A DNA stretch of 19,745 nt from Conidiobolus incongruus B7586 (GCA_000697335.1 JNEM01016486.1:1-19745), one strand, 5' to 3'; numbered from the stretch's first letter, positions 1 to 10,558 are shown. Numbers and translations: made by a program. The notes: generated by a model from the sequence alone, not told the origin.

Positions 1-854
1 TATTAATCTATATTATAGAGTGTTTCAATAACTTGTTTAGTATTATTGTATTGATATAATTAATAATATTATTATTTTAAACTTATTATCAAATATAGTG
101 CATATTTTCTTATTTTTTACTTTAGATTATTTCTCTCCATATTTTTATTAAAGCATAATAAAAAATAGATTAATATAATTTTTATATAAAGTTGTTATCA
201 TAATTAGTTCAATTATTTCCTTTAATTAAATAAATATTTCTTATTATTTAAAATTTGAAAATATATTAAATATTAGTTATACAAAATATTTTAAACTTTT
301 TAATGACCTTATATTAAATTTATTATAATTGAATATTAATTTTGTTTATTTTAAACTAAAGATTAATATGGAATAAAAACGAAATTGGAAAATTAACTAG
401 ACTTTAATTGGAAATATATTTTTTATTAATATTTTATAGTTTTATTAATATTTCAAGTAAATTCAAATCCATTTTAATTGAATGTTATTTAGTATTATTT
501 AAAGTTTTTATATTTAACTATAATGTATTTTTATTTTATTTTAAAAAATATTAAATATAATACTATTCCTTTGTATTTTAATTTATTTTCAAATAATATT
601 TTCATGTTTATTATTATTTATTTATAATATAAAAGGATAAAATTAAAATATAATTTCTATTTTTAATAATTAATATATTATCCTGAATATTATTTTATAT
701 TATTACTCTGTATTTTTAATAATGGAAATTTATTGTGATTAATAATAAATAAATATTTTAATATATAATATATAGAAATAAATATATAATATAAATTTAA
801 TAGTTTTTTTATTATTAATAATTTTTTACTATACTTTTAACAAGGATCTAACAC
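1..854. other. Extremely AT-rich DNA, no gene seen
   Basis: Almost entirely A and T with short homopolymer and TA-rich runs. I found no reading frame with protein-like composition on either strand. It borders the dead mariner copy that follows and may include its 3' end and terminal repeat. The composition is too simple to place that end. Confidence 0.6.
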
Positions 855-1827
855 CTAAAAAATAGTTTTTTTATTAAGAACTGAAATTTGATGTTTTTTA
901 AACCAATTAAATTTTCCTGTAGAAATTTTCTTTCTTATAAGCTGGTTTTTTAATTGCCTAAAGCAATTATAATCACATAGGTTATAATCTAAAGAATATA
1001 CTAGATATAGTAGTTTTTTCTAATTAAAAATAATTAGAAAGTTTTTTATAGCTTTAGATTTATATATTTTATAATTATCATGCAAAATAATAGGTTTTCT
1101 TAAATTATATTAAAAACACTAATTAGAAATACTATTATTTAAAAAAGCAATATAAAGTTTACTATTAATTGATTTTCCTTCAAGAATTAAATAAGAGTAG
1201 CATATATTATTATAATCTATTATAATAATTAATATTTGCTTATTAACAAAATATTTATTTAAAGGGATTTACACAAGAGGTTGATTTAACTTAATTTAAC
1301 ATTTTAATTTGTGTTTTGATAAAGAATTATACATAAAGATTTAAGATTCATTAATTATAATTAGTTGCTATAGAAGTTTAAGCTTCTAGTAATATTTAAG
1401 TAAGTTTTGTTTAATAATAATTACTCTATCTTTTTTAAGCTTTAATTAAATTATAAGGTATTTATTTTATATTTTTATTTATTAATTTAAGTTTTAATTT
1501 TAATATATATAAAATACTTATAAAACTAATATTAAAGTGCTTAGATAATTCTTTTGCTGAAATAAAAATGTGCTTTTTAATATATTTTTTCACTTTATTA
1601 ATAATTAAAAAAGTAATAATTGAAGTTAGTTTTTTAGATTTTAGTAGGTTTTAGATATTTTCTCTCTTAACCTTAAAGTAATTTACCAAGTAATAAATTG
1701 TTGATTTAGATAATATTTTATTATTAAAAGTTACTTATAAATTTTAAATAATTTTAAAGGGCTTATGGTTAAGTTTTACTAATACTAAAATAAAAAACTT
1801 TTGATGATTACTATTTAGTTTAAGCAT
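855..1827 (-). mobile_element. Decayed mariner-type (Tc1/mariner) transposase
   Basis: Read on the minus strand from an ATG at 1825-1827 to a stop at 855-857, this is a worn cut-and-paste DNA transposase of about 320 codons, close to the family's usual length of about 345. Two helix-turn-helix segments can be recognised near the N-terminus; the second reads ISAKELSKHFNIS (about 1550-1590). The catalytic core follows the mariner order. An 'INES' motif takes the place of the first Asp block (Asn codon 1350-1352). Next come a 'GKSIN...Y' block matching the G-Q-T-I-N-x-x-x-Y motif, 'HDN' (Asp codon 1077-1079), and 'YSLDYN..DYNCF..LKNQL' matching YSPDLxPxDxxLFxxLKxxL (Asp codon 987-989). The last two Asp codons lie 29 residues apart, against the usual 34. 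Several in-frame stops and at least one frame change make it non-functional. Clean terminal inverted repeats and a TA duplication cannot be told apart in such AT-rich flanks. The assignment to Tc1/mariner is secure; the mariner subgroup is probable. Confidence 0.8.
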
Positions 1828-2611
1828 GATTAAATTAAACAACTAATTTTAAAAAGTTAATTTTTTAATCAAAAAAATATTATATATATATATATTAAAA
1901 ATATATAATTTCCTATTAACTTTGTATATATTTATTTATTTCAAATTAATAATATGTTTGAAAAATCAGAAATTAAAAAATTTCCCATTATTTTAAATTC
2001 TAGGTAATATTATAATTTATCAATCTGTATAAAATATTATTTCACAAAAGAAATTCTATAATTATTTATTTCTTATATTTATTTCCATTTAATACTTATT
2101 TAACTTATAGTATAATAACTTATTAACAAAAATTTAGGACTTTTGCTAGTAAATACTATATAACTATTTAAATATAGGTCAGATAACATTATAAGATATT
2201 ATTTGAAATTTATATTTTGATTAAGAAAAATTTATATAGTTATTTTTTGATTAATTTGATATTAAAGCCCAATAAGAATTTATAAAATTAAAAACCTAAA
2301 TAATGAGAAATTTTTTATTCTGTAATAATTTATTTTCTACATCTACAGCACTTGATATAAATATATTATAACAAGAAAATCTATTAACTAAATTCAATTT
2401 TGTTTCTTATTCAAGTTTGGTTTCTTTACAATATTAAAATTAAGTTCATTAATTTTAAACTAACTTTGTTTACTTATCATTCAAAAATTGTAGGTTATAT
2501 CATTATATTCTTATTATTGTATGTTTATCTTTAAAGTTGCATTATATATGATTTCGGGTAATATTATAAATAACTGTTTAATTGAGTCCTTCTCTGCAAA
2601 AACCTAATTAA
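1828..2611. other. AT-rich intergenic DNA with a short TA run
   Basis: No protein-like frame was found. It contains a TA dinucleotide run at about 1881-1895, just outside the mariner start. That run may mark the region of the transposon's 5' terminal repeat, but it is simple sequence and proves nothing. Confidence 0.5.
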
Positions 2612-2763
2612 TAGTGTAAATCTACACTAAAAATTTGATATATGTTAATTTTAATTCTCGTGGTTAATTAAAACTCTATTAATTGAAAATGAATAACCAA
2701 TTTAAAAAACTTTTAAATTGGTAAATAGTATTAATAATTCTTGCTTGAATTTAATACTATTTA
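2612..2763. repeat. Cluster of four perfect hairpins
   Basis: Four inverted repeats lie end to end within about 150 bp. A 7-bp stem with a 4-nt loop is at 2612-2629 (arm TAGTGTA). An 8-bp stem is at 2649-2656 with 2666-2673 (TTTTAATT). A 12-bp perfect stem with a 3-nt loop is at 2696-2722 (ACCAATTTAAAA). A 13-bp perfect stem is at 2722-2734 with 2751-2763 (TAAATAGTATTAA). The two largest abut each other. This could be a relic of a small foldback element or MITE, or a structured transcript. In AT-rich DNA some inverted repeats arise by chance, so the clustering is the main argument. Confidence 0.5.
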
Positions 2764-3176
2764 AATAACATAATAATAAAAATCCTATGTCCTTGTTGGA
2801 TAATTGAAAATTAGGAATAAAATAATATTTAAAGAAAGCCTATGGAATCAATCTATATAATATTAATAAAGTCAGATTTTAGGTGAAAAAGTTTAAAAAA
2901 TTAAAGGCTTGTCCTAAATAATCATAAATCAAAATATATAATTATATTATTATTTTGAAAAATACTATAAAACAATATATGAGTTTTTTTAAACAATTTT
3001 TTTTCAAAGGAATATAAATTAAAAGTTTAATATAAGGATCATCTGATTAATACTATCATGATACCACCAAAATATTTAACTGTTTCATCAATTATAAATC
3101 AAAAACAAATGGATAATTATCCTTTTTTTTTGAAAACTTGGTTAAATATTACACTCAATAAAGACTACTTGATCAT
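2764..3176. other. Intergenic stretch leading into a possible coding island
   Basis: Mostly AT-rich. From about 3060 the composition changes and a short open stretch reads IPPKYLTVSSIINQKQ on the plus strand, in a different frame from the ORF that starts at 3177. It may be a worn upstream exon of that ORF, but no splice pair joining them could be supported. Confidence 0.35.
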
Positions 3177-3368
3177 ATGGTCGCTATAGATAAAACTACT
3201 CCCGCTACACTCCTAAGATATCCAAAAACCAAATACTATACCGAACCTTATCACCCAATCCCCAAACTTTCTAAATCAAATAGTTGTGAACTTTCAAATG
3301 ATTTGGATAATTTAGTGGATATGAACGTTGTTGCTCTTTATAATTTTATTAAACAAAAGCCAATATGA
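3177..3368 (+). CDS. Short ORF of unknown function, possibly a gene fragment
   Basis: A 63-codon open frame starting at an ATG, with mixed amino-acid composition (ATLLRYPKTKYYTEPYHPIP, then SCELSNDLDNLVDMNVVALY). The composition and locally higher GC look coding rather than random, unlike most frames in the AT-rich spacers. I do not recognise the family. There is an in-frame stop shortly upstream and no clear promoter. It could be a real small protein, one exon of a larger gene with introns I cannot place, or a fragment of a decayed gene like several others in this window. It lies on the same strand as the dehydrogenase about 650 bp downstream, and nothing links the two. Confidence 0.3.
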   Translation: MVAIDKTTPATLLRYPKTKYYTEPYHPIPKLSKSNSCELSNDLDNLVDMNVVALYNFIKQKPI

Positions 3369-3957
3369 ATGACATGATATATATTCATCAGATAAAATTA
3401 ATAAGTGGGTTGAAATATAAGTAATATAAAGCTTATTATTTGGCATGATATTTCAATATAAACATATATCAAATCCATTAAAATACTTTATTAAAAAGTA
3501 ACCTGTTGTTTCATTCTTCTTTTTCCAACTGATTGGACGCTTGTGATTTCCAATTATTTTGGCTATTAAAAGGTTATATTAATGGAATATTATTCCAAAT
3601 CGCATTAAACTATGGTAACACTGAAATTTCAAACATATATTTCTATTAAGAGGTCATTTAAATATTAATTTAGATTTGGAACTATTTAGTGAACTTTAAT
3701 TACTAATAAGAGTGATAACCAGTTTATATTTATTAATTTTTTTGATATTTTACATTAAAATATAATTAAAATATTTTGTTTGATTTTAACTTGAAATTTT
3801 TTTATAATCGATTAAAATCCTATCCATTTTATTTTTTATTTTTTAATATATAGAAATATTAGTTTAATTTTTATCCAAATTAAGTTAGAATCAATGACGT
3901 AGACTATCAGGAACATTGTTTTTATTAAAAGTTTCATTTTAATTAAATTTGAAAAAT
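3369..3957. other. Intergenic region upstream of the dehydrogenase
   Basis: I see no convincing reading frame. A patch of more mixed composition at about 3500-3640 shows no recognisable coding or RNA signal. The promoter of the dehydrogenase lies at the right end. Confidence 0.45.
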
Positions 3958-3965
3958 TATAAATA
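3958..3965 (+). promoter_or_regulatory. Probable TATA box of the dehydrogenase gene
   Basis: TATAAATA begins 61 bp before the dehydrogenase start codon. The P450 and the secreted-protein gene have similar boxes at 60 and 65 bp, and this constancy is the main support. In AT-rich DNA the motif alone would mean little. Confidence 0.5.
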
Positions 3966-4018
3966 CTTGAGGAATTTATTTGAAACTTTAAGAAATTTGA
4001 TTGTTAATTGATGATAAA

Positions 4019-5082
4019 ATGAGAATTCAAGGTACTTGCTCAATTGTTACTGGTGCAGCTTCTGGAATTGGCAGGGAATTAGCTCGTCAATTAGTATCCA
4101 AAGGGTAGATTCATATTGCTAAATCAACTTCAAAATATTGACAAATTCCTTAGAGGTAAAGTAGTAGTTGCCGATATTGACGAAATTGAAGGTCATCATG
4201 TGGTTGAAAACTTAAACAAGTAACACAATTCCAAACTTTACGCATCCAGTATTAACAGTATTTAGATCTGGTAATAATGCAATCTTCTCAAAATGTGATG
4301 TAAGTAAATTAGACGACATTAAAAATTTGTTTCAAGTAGGTACTCGAGAATTTGGAGGAGTCCAGGTAATTTTATAGCGGTTTATTGGGATTGATTGGTT
4401 AATTAGAATGGTTAGATTTTGTTTAATAATGCTGGTAGGAATGAACCTAGGGATACTCTTACAACACCAGGTAAATTATATCTCATGTAATTTTAAATTT
4501 TGTACTGATACCATATTAGAAAAAGCTACCAATTTACTCAATATTCTACTGACTTCAGTCCTACAAGGTTGCGTTTTAGCGAATTTGCACTTCCAACAAC
4601 AATTGAAATCAGAACCAAATAGACAATTCTGTATTGTGAATACTAGTTCTATAGTGAGTGAGGAGCCTTTGCAGCATATGCCAGTATACACTCTCGCAAA
4701 GCGATCAGTAACCCTCTTTATTTTAACAAATATCAATGTGTTAATTTTGGATTAGGTAAAAGATTTAACTCTATTACTATCTCAGCAAGGTTGGCAAAAT
4801 GTCCGAATTAATGCAATAGCACCAGGCTATACACGTAATTTACATATCTCAATACCATTTCTTCAACTTATATTATTGTTAGGTACTAATATTCTCATTA
4901 CTGAGGCTGGCGATAGATCTTCCGACATCGAAAAAGCTTATGGCAAATTACTTACACCAGGGTATATGGCTAGTAAAATGGTGGAATTGGTTGAGGATGA
5001 TAGTTTGAATGGAATTGTGCGTCATGTAAATCCAACTGAGATTCACGATACAGAACCTTTGAGGTTTAAAAAATTTGATTGA
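4019..5082 (+). CDS. Short-chain dehydrogenase/reductase (classical SDR), seven exons
   Basis: Spliced CDS join(4019..4104, 4154..4219, 4266..4365, 4416..4470, 4520..4707, 4756..4834, 4883..5082) gives 257 residues, the usual length for a classical SDR. Its six introns are 46-50 nt, all GT...AG. The Rossmann fold shows TGAASGIG at residues 11-18 for the dinucleotide, with Asp36 at the end of strand 2 suggesting NAD(H) rather than NADP(H). The NNAG motif is at 88-91. The catalytic Ser146, Tyr159 and Lys163 (YTLAK) are in place with standard spacing, followed by RINAIAPGYTR. The Asn of the extended catalytic tetrad (usual vNxxG/S context) appears to be Leu112. Such enzymes oxidise or reduce alcohol/ketone substrates in the cytosol; the substrate cannot be read from sequence. 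The start was chosen because an ATG 8 bp earlier meets a stop at once. A TATA box lies 61 bp upstream and an AATAAA at 5091-5096. A decayed inverted paralogue follows at 5941-6987. Confidence 0.9.
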
Positions 5083-5940
5083 GTTTGTAGAATAAATTAA
5101 TAAAAACAATTGTTCAAGAGGTATTGGAATTGTTATTCAGCTGAGTATAGATTGGATTATTTATACTGTTGAATTATCAAGTGTTGTATTTCAAAGTTAA
5201 TCATCTCTTCCAGTTTGATAGCTAAACCAATATTATTTCTATTTTAAGCTGACTTTGTCAGTCTATAATTGAAGGATACTCTTTGTTCTCTTTATTTTCT
5301 TTATTAGATTTTATCCAAATCCCATATCATTCATTGATTCAATTATTTAAACCTACAGTCCCGATACGTTAAAGAGCAGGATTAATAAATAATTTACTAA
5401 ATCATATTTTGAGTACTTTTCTAACTACGATCTTTATTTATAAAACTTAATATAAAACACAACACAAGGAAAAATAATTATTGAATTGGTTTTAATTGAT
5501 CAGTCCAAATGATGAACTACTCAAAACAACCATCCAAGTTCAATCTGTCAAAAACTAATGGTATTTTATTAACAAAGAATTATAAGGACACATTTTAATA
5601 TTATTAATAATCTAATTGAATGAATTAAATAGTATAATATAATTGATTCAATGATCAATATTAATTTCAATATTTAGACCAAATCAATTCATTTGAATTG
5701 ATAATTTTTATTATACAATATTGAAATATATTTAATTTGTTTAAAAAATGTCTTTTAATTGGATTTGATCTTTTAATTGTTTAAATAATATTATCAATAA
5801 TAAAATATGAATATATGTTGAATAAAATTACTAAAATTGTCAATATCAAAAGAATTGATACCGATAAATCCTTAAAGAAAATTTGATAATATCACCACTA
5901 GACAGTTCTTGATTGGTTATGATTACATCTTAGACTCATT
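5083..5940. other. Spacer between convergent dehydrogenase copies
   Basis: This holds the 3' flank of the live dehydrogenase (AATAAA at 5091-5096) and that of the dead inverted copy. A palindrome at 5683-5702 has 9-bp arms (ATCAATTCA) around a 2-nt centre. I see no reading frame worth calling and no extended sequence symmetry between the halves, so the duplicated block seems to end near the two stop codons. Confidence 0.5.
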
Positions 5941-6987
5941 TTAAGGTTTGCAATCCTTAATCTTTTTGGGAGTAACAAATCTGGTAATTCCGTTCAACTT
6001 TGTATTCTCTACCAATTCCACTTTGAGTTTAGCATGTAGTCAGGTTCCATCAGTCCCAATGTGGATTAGATAAATCCATTGTTATCTTCATTGTGTTCGC
6101 AAATGCGAATTTTAGTACCTATTGAAATTATTAGTTATTGATATCATTAAATTCATTATAATTGTTTACGCGTGAGGCCTGGACCAATAGCATTAACTCT
6201 GTTATTAGGCCATTCAAGTTAGGATAAGATTCGAGCATAGTCCATAACCTAGTACCAATCATAAGTACTCCATCAACAAAACAATTCAAAGCTTATATCT
6301 CTTTTTTTTAAAACTATAAATAGGAAAACTAGCCACTGGAAATATAACAGACAATGAAGAAGTATCCACAACACAGAGCTGTGTATCTAGATGCTTTTCA
6401 AACTGATTTTGGAAGTGCTCATTCGCCAAAATACATCCCTGCACTACCGATGTGAATAAGAGGTTGATAATTTTTGTAGCTTTGTTTATTATTATTCATG
6501 ATGTTAAAGTTGTAATCAAGTCAAGTATAAAAATTGGTGCTATCTGCAATGCGCATAGGCTCACTATATTCGTTCCTTCCTACGTTGTTAAACATAATTT
6601 AAATACTTTTAAAACCTTATAAAGATCCAGTAATAATAGAATTATTTGAATTCCTAAAAATTCCAAAGTACCTATTTGAAATAAATTAGTAATGCCTTCT
6701 AACTTTCAGATATTGCATTTGACAAATATTGTATTAGTGCTAGTTATAATAAAAGTTAATACCGATATGAAACAATTTGGTAAATGTGCTAGTTGTTCAA
6801 GTCTAACAAATTGTTTACCACTACTCTCATTGATATTTGCTACCACAACTTTACCACTAAATTCAATTAGTGTAAAGGATTTGGAAGCAAAGTTGATTTT
6901 TTACCATTTTGAAATCAGTAGTTTTACTTCTTTACCTATACTTGAAGCTTCTCCCGTATTGCTTGAGCAAGTATCCTAAATGTCTTC
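5941..6987 (-). pseudogene. Decayed inverted paralogue of the SDR gene
   Basis: On the minus strand the same gene can be followed from end to end, beginning near 6987 (no ATG at the expected codon) and ending at a TAA at 5941-5943. Matching blocks include GCILANEHFQNQ against GCVLANLHFQQQ, VVDTSSL against IVNTSSI, IYSFKK against VYTLAK, RVNAIGPGLTR against RINAIAPGYTR, and KVELVENTKLNGITRFV against KMVELVEDDSLNGIVRHV. The NNAG motif reads NNVG. The catalytic Ser, Tyr and Lys are still encoded. The last intron is preserved in position and form at 6119-6169 (51 nt, with CTAAT near its 3' end), so the duplication copied genomic DNA, not mRNA. The N-terminal part aligns in nucleotides but is broken by stops; more stops and frame changes occur later, and the C-terminus is shorter. 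The divergence shows this is not a recent copy. It could have kept a role as antisense or non-coding RNA, but nothing shows that. Confidence 0.85.
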
Positions 6988-7486
6988 TCTTATAAATTAG
7001 AAATAGTTTTTAATTGTTTGAAAAGAAATTCACATAATTTGGTGACTTGTTATTAATTTTATATAAAATTTTTAAAATCATCATAATTTTTGAAAAAGAA
7101 GCCAAATTTTTGATTAAATTTAAATATATAAAATATTATAATTTATATAATTTGTTAAACAAAAATAGAATTAATATTTTAACCAAAGTTATAAATTCAT
7201 AAATAATAAAATTTTACAACAATATTAAATTCAAATATTATTATTATTATTATATTAAAAATAATTATAAAAATTTAAAAGAATGAATACTGAGAAATTA
7301 TATTTTAAAATTCAATTTTTTGAGTATATTAATTAAAAAATTACTAGTTTTGATTAAATATATATTTTTAAAAAAAATAAAAAAAAATTTCAATAATAAA
7401 AATAATAGGGAATAAAGAAGTTAATGATAGAAAAATATTTTCATGATTAAATAATAGGATTTATTGGAAATTATCAGAATAATAAT
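6988..7486. other. AT-rich spacer upstream of the dead SDR copy
   Basis: Low-complexity AT-rich DNA. A TATATAAA on the minus strand at 7058-7065 lies about 78 bp before the start of the dead dehydrogenase and may be the remains of its promoter. No coding frame is seen. Confidence 0.45.
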
Positions 7487-7559
7487 GCTCCCAACAGGGA
7501 TCGAACCTGTGACCTTGGCGTTATTAGCACCACGCTCTAACCAACTGAGCTATGGGAGC
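7487..7559 (-). tRNA. tRNA-Ile (anticodon AAU)
   Basis: The 73-nt minus-strand sequence folds as a standard cloverleaf. It has a perfect 7-bp acceptor stem (GCTCCCA with TGGGAGC), D-arm stem GCTC/GAGC, anticodon stem TGGTG/CGCCA with one G-T pair, loop CTAATAA giving anticodon AAT (genomic 7523-7525), and T-arm ACAGG/CCTGT around TTCGATC. The wobble A would be read as inosine in eukaryotes, so this is the main isoleucine tRNA for ATT/ATC codons. It has no intron and the CCA end is not encoded. The internal A and B boxes for RNA polymerase III are intact. A run of T on the minus strand about 50 nt downstream could terminate transcription. Confidence 0.97.
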
Positions 7560-8390
7560 TTACTTTTGTCGATTTTATATTTATTTTCTATTTAGTTATA
7601 ATTTTTATTAATTTTTCAAATTATTTCATTATATTTTATTACCATAACTATATTTGTTTTTTTTAACATCATTATTAAATTAAACTGCTCATTATCAAAA
7701 TTCTTAAATTATTTATCACAATTATTACACTTGAATCTATCATGGTTGGGCTATAAATAACGTCAATTGTTTTTATACATGTGATATTTTGCAAAGTTAT
7801 TAAGTGAATATTTTGAAGTTTTTCGATATAACTAAATTTATATTTTGAAAATTGAATATTGAGTTCAATTTTTGTAACAAACATGATTTATTATGAAGAT
7901 TAATATTGGGACATATTCTGATTAATAATGTCAAGGATAATACTGGTAAATTATTGTGTTATATATCGTAATATGAATATTAAGTAATAGGGTAATGATT
8001 TTTTCTCAATTTTCGATCTATATAACATATTTTAATAGTTCGATTATATTAAAATACTACAAAATATATATTTATAAATCAAAATTAGATAAATTTAAAT
8101 TTATTATTAGTTTTTATATCAGTTCAAAGTTTAGAAAATAAACAATAATTTTAAAGCATTTATAGATTATTTATTCTTTCAAAATTCAATAGTTGAATAA
8201 CTAAACTGGAATGAATAATAATAATCATATAAAATTCCTTGGTTTTTAAAAAAGTGCAATTTCAAGGCTGAAGTTTTCTAAAACTCATATTAAATTGTTG
8301 AACTATATGGTTATGATTAATGTTGATAAAATTATTTATAGTTTGGTTTAAAAATATGTATGTGTATTAATAATGAGTGTTTTTTGGTAG
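7560..8390. other. AT-rich spacer, no gene supported
   Basis: It includes an open minus-strand frame of about 69 codons at 7675-7884, but its composition (Ile, Asn, Leu, Ser, Lys) is what AT-rich DNA gives by chance. A TATAAATACT at 8391-8400 marks the right border and precedes no intact plus-strand gene. Confidence 0.5.
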
Positions 8391-8458
8391 TATAAATACT
8401 TCAAACGATCCTCCAAACATGTTTATTCAACCAATATTAACATAATTAAACTTCATTA

Positions 8459-8656
8459 CTTGATTAGCTTTTGTACCTTATAAGAGTCGTCACCATCCAG
8501 GTCAATGTAATTCATAATGGTGTTTGGATCTTCCTAATTAGACAAATCTATGCACCTGAGATTCTGCCTACTAATAATGAGAACCATTCTTTTCTAGTGA
8601 TGGAAATGATTAATATATTTTAATCGTTGTTTTTCATTTCATGGGATTTCCAAGTA
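8459..8656 (-). pseudogene. Decayed coding fragment, family unknown
   Basis: The minus strand holds one 66-codon frame with protein-like content, interrupted by three in-frame stops. Between them run NEKQRLKYINHFHH, KRMVLIISRQNLRCIDLSN and EDPNTIMNYIDLDGDDSYK. The mixed use of Cys, Arg, Asp, Gly and Pro is unlike chance frames in the spacers, and the three stops are all TGA or TAG. The alternation of hydrophobic strands with 'DLSN.EDP' and 'DLDGDD' turns recalls a beta-propeller or similar repeat protein, but that is a guess and I do not recognise the family. The two triplets after the last residue are also stops; no start is seen. Further sense-like stretches continue in the same frame toward 8350 but are weaker. 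Probably an exon of a host gene that has died. Confidence 0.45.
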
Positions 8657-10558
8657 GGATTGATCTTCTAATAACAATTTTATAATACTTTCAATTAAGT
8701 TGTTGAGAAATATTAATCGAGAATAAAATCAATTTTAACCAAAGTGACAAATTATAGAATCTTTGAATAATTATTTGATCAACAAAATATATTTCATAGT
8801 TGGACTTTACAACAATAATAATGATAATAAAAGAATTCATAAGTAATGTTCAAATGATATAATTAATCTAACCATTATAGTGGTGATTTCACTACATTCA
8901 TTGCCTTATATTTATGTTTTGTTGGATTTTTATAAAATATCAATCATCCTGAATTATATCCTTTGCAAAATAATTTAGTTAACTTATTATATATCTGTTT
9001 TAATAACAAAAGGACACCATTTCTTATACTTTAATAATAGTTGTAATTTTTAATATCGTTAAATCTATTACTATTAATATATTTAATTCAATGTTTTTGA
9101 TGTTTGAACAATTTTTTTCAGTTTAAAGGGATTCAACAATAAATTGAAATATATTAGATTCATTAACATTCAAAATTTAATAAGTTAATCAATTTAAAAT
9201 ATTCAAGATATAATATTTGTTATACTATTTAAATATTGAGATACATACTCTTTTAAACCCATAACTACAAGTTAAATAAAATTTACCATCTCTAGAGTCT
9301 TAGAAGTTGAAAAGTATAATTTTGATAACTTTGGATATATATCATCACTGTTACTTATTACCCTTCGAAGTAATTAAACAAAATTTTATTGTTAAATAAT
9401 ATTTTACCAATCAATAAAAATTGAGTACCTATTAAAATCATTATGCTATTGGAAGTAATTAAAACAATGAGGATACATACTTGCTAAAATATAATATCAT
9501 ATTTTAAAATATAAATTATAATGGATCTAGTGCGATTAATAAACTTTAAAATATTTCTAGTAATTTGAACTAAAAGAGTTTAAGCTGAATTATATATTGA
9601 TTAAATTTTACTTTTATCATTCTTATAATTTCATAATACAATTTTGTTTCTAGTGTTATCAAGTTATTAAATATATTGAAAAAAACTTTCAGGAAGTGAT
9701 AAAATGAACCAAAATCTAAATAACTTTTAAAGATTGGATAAATTTATAATTGAAATTTTAATAATAATATTCCGAAAATTATATCAAATATGATCAAAAA
9801 TTTCAAATTATAAATATATTACTCTAATTCGAAGTTTAATATCTAATATTTATAAATGGGGGCGATATTTAGCAACATATTTTCGAAAAAGACAGTAACA
9901 AACACTAAATGGATCAATAATCAGTTTTCAAATATATTTTTCCGAAAAATTCATTTCAAAAATAAACTAATAATAAGTATCACTTTAGAACTAAAAGCCA
10001 ATTTAACCGATTATCAAATTCTAGATCTATATATTATTTTATAATAATCATAAAAAAATAATAATATTTTAATTAAATCCCGAAAGTTTTAGAATTTTTT
10101 ATATATTTTATATTAATTTTTATTTGTAAACTTTAGAAAATTTAAAATATTTTAAATTTAAATAATTATTTGGAAAAAACTGATGTGAATGATTAAAAAA
10201 GGAAATAATCATTTTTCGATAATTTCACATAAATTGGTTAACACTTTTTACGTAATTAATTAATATAATTAATATAATAATGTATCAAACTAAGAGTATT
10301 AATATTAATATATAAATATCTAATAGTTTTGAATTTTATATATGCTATTTATGGCCCCCAGTATATTTTTATTAAGAACATATCAAGCAATCTAATTTTA
10401 ATAATTATAAATAATAACGTGAATCGTTAATATTACCTCTTTGAGTATGGTTCTCATTTAAGCCACTAATCAACTTCTTTTTTATCCTCAAAAAATAAAA
10501 CTTTCAATTACCTGGAATTTCCATTTTACCCATTTTCTCATGATAAATCCTCGAATTG
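8657..10558. other. Long AT-rich spacer upstream of the P450 gene
   Basis: No gene can be supported in these 1.9 kb. At 8880-8960 the plus strand encodes a short stretch ending NHPELY that resembles the helix after the P450 I-helix, but it is too short and interrupted to call. A 62-codon frame at 9856-10044 starts MGAIFSNIFSKK, faintly like a myristoylated Arf N-terminus, and continues without any GTPase motif. The rest is simple AT-rich DNA plus the P450 promoter at the right end. Confidence 0.45.

Noticed and set aside
780-1910. Terminal inverted repeats of the mariner copy
   Set aside because: Both flanks are nearly pure A/T, and candidate repeats are no better than chance alignments.
4408-4755. 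Plus-strand frame of 115 codons as an independent protein
   Set aside because: It merges intron 4 and intron 5 of the dehydrogenase with exons 4 and 5. Splicing gives a complete SDR instead.
6692-6979. Plus-strand frame of 95 codons
   Set aside because: It is the antisense of the dead dehydrogenase's N-terminal part; the sense reading on the minus strand matches the live paralogue.
7675-7884. Minus-strand frame of 69 codons
   Set aside because: Composition is dominated by Ile, Asn, Leu, Ser and Lys, as expected by chance in AT-rich DNA; no motif, promoter or neighbour supports it.
8880-8960. Possible relic of a second P450 (NHPELY with preceding aromatic helix)
   Set aside because: Only a short stretch resembles the region after the I-helix; no ExxR or heme motif could be found nearby.
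9856-10044. Possible Arf-like GTPase start (MGAIFSNIFSKK)
   Set aside because: No GxxxxGK[S/T] or other GTPase motif follows in any frame, and no splice combination supplied one.
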